64,000 nt of DNA from Stipa capillata (taxonomy: Eukaryota > Streptophyta > Magnoliopsida > Poales > Poaceae). Below the pieces are notes generated by a model, which saw nothing but the letters and a program-made list of their open reading frames with translations, did no database searches and was not told the DNA's origin. Positions 62,601-64,000 of this stretch are shown one piece after another; positions within the stretch are counted from its first letter, which is position 1; each line of letters starts with the position of its first letter. The position numbers were made by a program, and so were the translations under genes. The stretch lies in the NCBI GenBank assembly GCA_019208055.1, contig JAGXJF010002739.1:558001-622000 (forward strand), given 5' to 3'.

Positions 62601-62864
62601 ACGAGTAATCCAGCCCACACAACCAGCCTGTTATTGGGTCGGCCCACGCAGAAGGATGGGGTGAGTGGCTGCCCTACTAAATCCCGTAGTAAGCGGTACA
62701 TATGGTCTCTGGGGCTGAGCAAACACGGTATTTCAAAACCGTTCAAACCGTCTCTCACAACTAGATTTGCATGCAAAGCATGGATGTTATACAAAATTAA
62801 TACTGTCATTCATGCTTCAACGGTTTGGCCAAATCGTTCAAACAAGGGACGGACTGGCGGAATT
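59656..62864. other. Gene-free AT-rich region
   Basis: No coding frame with a recognised domain was found. ORFs such as minus 59803-60021, minus 60531-60764 and minus 62459-62809 are likely chance. The LBD 3' UTR presumably lies at the start. A (GA)n tract lies at 60404-60429. Confidence 0.45.
60404..60429. repeat. (GA)n microsatellite
   Basis: About 26 bp of GA repeats are followed by three copies of CAGAA. Confidence 0.9.
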
Positions 62865-63215
62865 TCTTTTGAATAAGGAATACCTAAACAATGATGTATG
62901 TCCGCGTGTATTCATCAAGAAACTTGCGAAAGGTTTGTAGCTAATTTCTATCTATATGGATGATTTGAATATCACCAGTGCCAGTGAAGATAATTGAGGC
63001 AAGTGCCTACTTAAATATATATTGAATTAAAACAAAGGACAAGTTAGACTAAATTTATTTTTGGACGGTAGATTGAACATTAGCAAGGTGGCATGTTGTC
63101 GCACGGGACCACCTACACCCAAAGAGCATGGAGAGACTATTGGGATAAATCTCACCCACTGAGTGCATCGATGGTTGTCAGGTCGCTTGAAGCTGATAAG
63201 GATTAGTATGGGGCT
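62865..63215 (+). pseudogene. Ty1/copia reverse transcriptase fragment
   Basis: The plus strand contains NNDVCPRVFIKKLAKGL, then LISIYMDDLNITSASED (the YVDD catalytic motif degraded to YMDD), LDGRLNISKVACC and HPLSASMVVRSLEADKD. The order and content match the end of copia reverse transcriptase and the start of the RNase H linker. Stops occur throughout. No LTRs were found nearby. Confidence 0.75.
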
Positions 63216-64000
63216 ATATGTTTGGGAGGAACTGCTATGAAATTAGCTTCTATAGTGTCGTGCCATCGTTAATTTCCACGATTAACATCATGAATGTTTG
63301 TCCTACTAGTCACACTACCAAGATCACGCAGCGTTAAGATCTATCGAGATTACATTCAAGAAAAAAATTATACCAATATCTGTTGACAAGGTTAAACCGA
63401 AATCTACATCCCTACAAGCTCTTCACCAAGCGCTCCGTCGCGCATACATAAATCATATATGTACATCACCACGGACCTCCGAGTGTCACCGATTAAACCG
63501 GTTATGGACCACCGATTAGACTAGCCCCCCTGCAACAATGATCCGCCGATCCAACAAGTATCCACGACGATTCCGAGGTATTTGCTGATCTATGCACCCT
63601 TAGACTGATCCTTAGGCTAACCCTCCGCCGTACTCAGATTTGGCTTGGTTACAACGTTTGGTGCCTCCTTCTTATATAGTAGGTGTATGATATAACAGTC
63701 TGACTCCTATTCTATCCACACCTTATTCAAACACGTTGTAGTACCTTATTACAGTACTACATCATCCTTAAGACCAACTTGCAACCTACTAGTACACATT
63801 TTTGACACAAACTCAATGAACTAAATCATCATTAAGACCAATTTAGATGCCTTTCACCACTTTAAAGCCGTCTTATTCGAAACTCCGTGTACCTTGAACT
63901 TGAGATTTCATCTTTGGAGCACAATGACCAAAACTGCCCAACAACGGAACTTGCATCAGAATTCATTTATGAGTTTCTAACGCTACTTCTTGATTTCTTC
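63216..64000. other. Region without a recognised gene
   Basis: Nothing beyond short ORFs. The window ends here and the copia fragment may continue as unrecognisable sequence. Confidence 0.4.

Overview
The window is nuclear DNA from a grass (Poaceae). The signs are an intron-containing LOB-domain gene with very GC-rich codons, Stowaway MITEs with grass-type CTCCCTCCGTCC-like ends and TA duplications, several CACTA (En/Spm) elements, and a 14-kb Tat-lineage Ty3/gypsy retrotransposon. There are no bacterial operons, CRISPR arrays, rRNA genes or convincing tRNA genes. I cannot name the species from sequence alone.

Only two host genes are supported. At 3536-3709 (+) a small gene encodes a 57-residue secreted-peptide-like precursor: N-terminal hydrophobic leader, Gly/Pro-rich tail ending in His, and a TATA box about 150 bp upstream. 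At 58250-59655 (+) a two-exon gene encodes a 235-residue class I LOB-domain (LBD) transcription factor most like the LBD18/LBD30 group. A GC-rich island at 1760-2150 may hold a first exon but could not be resolved.

Layout. 1-5.3 kb: the peptide gene and short tandem duplications. 5.3-9.2 kb: a CACTA-type relic with an Ulp1-like (C48) protease exon on the minus strand. 9.2-13.3 kb: no recognised genes, one Stowaway MITE. 13.3-36.1 kb: a nested CACTA complex. A CACTA 5' end at 13346 is followed by a second CACTA (14296-31659), which is split by a complete Tat retrotransposon (15279-29530, minus strand, 612-bp LTRs 1.3 % diverged, ATATA target duplication). To the right lie degraded CACTA coding regions (Transposase_24-like and TNP2) up to a terminus at 36079. 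36-44.9 kb: two LINE 3' fragments, an old SIRE/Maximus-like LTR containing a copia gag-protease relic, a long hairpin, a PIF/Harbinger element with GC-rich cargo and two Stowaway MITEs. 44.9-49.3 kb: a CACTA with TNP2 and Ulp1-like remnants. 50-50.7 kb: a Mutator-type element with long TIRs and a 9-bp target duplication. 54.0-57.6 kb: two adjacent families of degenerate tandem repeats, one interrupted by a solo LTR related to the Tat LTRs and the other by a 329-bp insert. 58.2-59.7 kb: the LBD gene. 59.7-64 kb: AT-rich sequence with one copia reverse-transcriptase fragment.

The most unusual structures are the Tat element, which carries gag-pol on one strand and an intron-containing antisense gene on the other, plus two separate tandem arrays of the same 107-bp period; the unannotated small peptide gene with a duplicated promoter block; and the 3.5-kb tandem-repeat domain directly upstream of the LBD gene. 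All transposon coding regions seen are interrupted by stops or frameshifts.
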